This document shows, one piece after another, positions 62,426 through 64,000 of a stretch of DNA of 64,000 bases. Source of the DNA: an uncultured Saprospiraceae bacterium (GTDB lineage Bacteria > Bacteroidota > Bacteroidia > Chitinophagales > Saprospiraceae). The stretch spans positions 1 to 64,000 of the forward strand of contig CALLWB010000084.1 of NCBI GenBank assembly GCA_938016265.1. Reading direction: 5' to 3'. Position 1 is the stretch's first letter. Each line of letters starts with the position of its first letter. The notes under the pieces are model-generated. The model saw only the letters and a list, made by a program, of their open reading frames with translations, made no database searches and was not told the DNA's origin. A program made the translations under genes and the position numbers.

Positions 62426-64000
62426 CTAATCGTCTTTTGGCGTTTCGTCGGTTTTTTCTGCTTCCGCATCAGCCGCTGCCTCCTTGGCTGGTGCTTCCGC
62501 TTTTGGCTTTGCTGGTGCTTTTTTTGCTTTCGCTGGCGCTTTTTTAGCGGCGGCTTTTGGTTTAGCTGGTGCTTTCTTTTTAGCCGGTGCTTTTTTCTTT
62601 GGCGCTTCCTCTTCTGGGAGGGGTACTTCCGTTTTTGGAGCTTCTGGTTCCTTGTTTACTTCAGCTTCAGTACTAGTAGTATTGATGCCGTCCTTATCAT
62701 CTGGTTTGATGGAATGGTTCATTTCTTCCTCTACCAACATAGCAATTGCAGGAGCTTCCGGCGTACTTTTTTTATTATTAGGACCAAGCTTAGCAGCAGG
62801 TTCTTCTTCTGCTTTTTTAGCAGGTTCTTTCTTTGCTTTTGGAGCTTCCTTAGCTTTTGAAGTCTCGGTTTTTGGAGCTTCTTCTGCTTTTGGTGTTTCC
62901 GCGAATTCGGACTCATCTACGGAAGGACTGTCTTCTTTTGCTTTTGGCGCGTCTGGTTTTTTGTCTGCTGGTTTTTCCTTAGGTGTTTCTTTTTTCTTAG
63001 CAGCTGCCAGTCTTTTTGTTTCTCTGGACTTTTCTTTTTCTATTTGTTTTTCGAGTTGCGCTTTAGTGGAATTCATATCGTTCAACTTTTCTTTTTTCGA
63101 ACGAATGCGCTCATTGATCATTTTGACCTTGGCTTCGCGCAATTGTGCCTCCAGCTGGCCAGTATGAGAATCGTCTATTTTATTTTTTTGATAATTTAAA
63201 TCGTCTTCATCTTTTCGGATAGAATTATCCATTCGTTTGATCGCCTTGAGCAGTCCATCATATCGGCGTTCTACCCGTTCTAATGGCGAGTTACCAGAAG
63301 TACTGGCATCCCCAAAACGTTTTTCTTTGACGAGTTTAAACGTTTTGTCTATTCTGTCCCACATCTTCGCTCGGAGGTCGCGGGTAAGTTTAGCAGAACG
63401 GAAGTCTTTTTGAATATCTTTTAACTCATTGAATATTAAACCCAGGTTGGCATTTCCTTTTATTCGGCTTTCTACTCCAGCTAAGATTCCTTCAAATTTT
63501 TCGAAAACACCTTGTGCCTGAATTTTGAATTCTTCATCCAACTTAGCGCGGTAGTCCTTTAAAACATTAAATAAACCATTCGTTTTGTCCCGTAGTGCGT
63601 TCGCATGATCTCTCGATAAATTTTGCTCCCGGACTTGTTCTTGTACTTTGTCCCAAAACCCTTTCAATTCTTCCCAAAGTCCCTGGTCAAATTTTTCTGC
63701 GCGGCTTACTTTTTCTTCATAATCTGATAATTCTTCCTTGTAAGCCTGATTCAGTTTTTCAGAAAGTACAACAAAGTGCCATTCCGTTTGAGCGCGCGTG
63801 ATCATGTCCTCTTTTTCCATTTTGATGCCGGCTGGCAACAAACTGTCTGAGGCGGTCAGCTTTACCTCATGATGGGTATATCCAGCTTCCGGGAAAGCCA
63901 TTTCCTTCCCTTCTCTCCATTCATATAGCAGTCTTCTATGAACTTCTGTTGTAGCATTTTCTCCATGAAATGCCCAAATATCTACTAAGCTGTCTTCTGC
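62426..64000 (-). CDS. Coiled-coil protein with histone H1-like Lys/Ala/Pro tail (5' end outside window)
   Basis: Partial gene: the frame remains open from the ATG at 63901 to the window edge, adding at least 33 residues (including VDIWAFHGENATTEVH). The visible part has 524 residues. The region up to about 320 is helical, with possible DUF349-like helices (EELKGFWDKVQEQV) and a coiled coil (LEAQLREAKVKMINERIRS). The tail from about 330 to the end is acidic and basic low-complexity sequence, closing with AKKKAPAKPKAAAKKAPAKA, typical of histone H1-like DNA-binding tails (HctA/HU-tail-like). A nucleoid role is plausible but unproven. The frame opposite this tail on the plus strand is rejected. 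Confidence 0.8.
   Translation of the reverse strand, partial: AEDSLVDIWAFHGENATTEVHRRLLYEWREGKEMAFPEAGYTHHEVKLTASDSLLPAGIKMEKEDMITRAQTEWHFVVLSEKLNQAYKEELSDYEEKVSRAEKFDQGLWEELKGFWDKVQEQVREQNLSRDHANALRDKTNGLFNVLKDYRAKLDEEFKIQAQGVFEKFEGILAGVESRIKGNANLGLIFNELKDIQKDFRSAKLTRDLRAKMWDRIDKTFKLVKEKRFGDASTSGNSPLERVERRYDGLLKAIKRMDNSIRKDEDDLNYQKNKIDDSHTGQLEAQLREAKVKMINERIRSKKEKLNDMNSTKAQLEKQIEKEKSRETKRLAAAKKKETPKEKPADKKPDAPKAKEDSPSVDESEFAETPKAEEAPKTETSKAKEAPKAKKEPAKKAEEEPAAKLGPNNKKSTPEAPAIAMLVEEEMNHSIKPDDKDGINTTSTEAEVNKEPEAPKTEVPLPEEEAPKKKAPAKKKAPAKPKAAAKKAPAKAKKAPAKPKAEAPAKEAAADAEAEKTDETPKDD

Noticed and set aside
62484-63167. 227-residue Ala/Phe/Gly-rich plus-strand frame
   Set aside because: Antisense of the Lys/Ala/Pro-rich tail; composition is explained by that tail.

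Overview
The window comes from a Bacteroidota chromosome, most likely Saprospiria or a close relative. The evidence is type IX secretion (T9SS) genes (PorV, PorU, a PorP/SprF-type protein, GldJ, a PorE-like protein), a cargo protein with a C-terminal sorting tail, SusD/RagB-free but lipoprotein-rich gene content, DUF families common in this phylum, few Shine-Dalgarno sites, and several promoters of the Bacteroidota type (-33 TTTG, -7 TAnnTTTG). I see no rRNA, tRNA, CRISPR array, prophage or intact insertion sequence. Almost everything is ordinary chromosomal coding sequence; accessory-looking material is confined to repeats and the 56.4-57.4 kb interval.

Layout. 1-373: a 23-bp tandem array running off the left edge. 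0.4-4.1 kb (minus): two paralogous alpha/beta hydrolases, a TM2-TPR-SHOCT protein, a mevalonate-kinase-like GHMP kinase. 4.4-8 kb (plus): a CotH/lamin-tail surface protein and two small related secreted proteins. 8-16.2 kb: DUF4199, NUDIX-SDR pair, DUF4412, lipoprotein-ComF pair, giant TraB/GumN protein. 16.3-20.4 kb (minus): DUF547 lipoprotein, nucleotidyltransferase, subtilisin-like protease. 20.7-24.8 kb (plus): TlpA-like thioredoxin, YceD-L32, RidA, TrpS, FAH-family hydrolase. 24.9-30.1 kb: PorE-like protein without OmpA domain, TMTC-like membrane TPR protein, DUF6157. 30.4-38.6 kb: the T9SS block, porV and porU on minus, porP/sprF-like and gldJ on plus. 38.7-44.5 kb: MurF, a metal-ligand-poor ureohydrolase, then a tightly overlapped dehydrogenase-MtnA-class II aldolase operon. 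44.7-46.6 kb: abundant OmpA-type porin behind a near-perfect promoter. 47-49.5 kb (minus): cytochrome c, AnmK, epimerase. 49.65-56.4 kb (plus): TetR-TolC-adaptor-RND efflux operon. 56.5-60.2 kb (minus): Cys/Trp-rich lipoprotein and a T9SS cargo protein with duplicated 3' sequences. 60.4-64 kb: two hypothetical proteins and a coiled-coil protein with a histone H1-like tail that runs off the right edge.

How the genes work together. PorV/PorU process and anchor cargo carrying C-terminal sorting domains such as the 942-residue protein at 57.4-60.2 kb; GldJ and the PorP/SprF-type protein belong to the same secretion/motility machinery, and the PorE-like protein may tie it to the envelope. TetR probably controls its own efflux operon. 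MtnA plus the class II aldolase point to salvage of methylthioribose or 5-deoxyribose phosphates. AnmK and MurF serve peptidoglycan recycling and synthesis.

The most unusual observations are the Cys/Trp-rich lipoprotein with its flanking 70-bp direct repeats and adjacent T9SS-tail remnant, two families of short dispersed intergenic repeats, and several proteins with unexpected domain content. No complete novel defence or mobile system was recognised.
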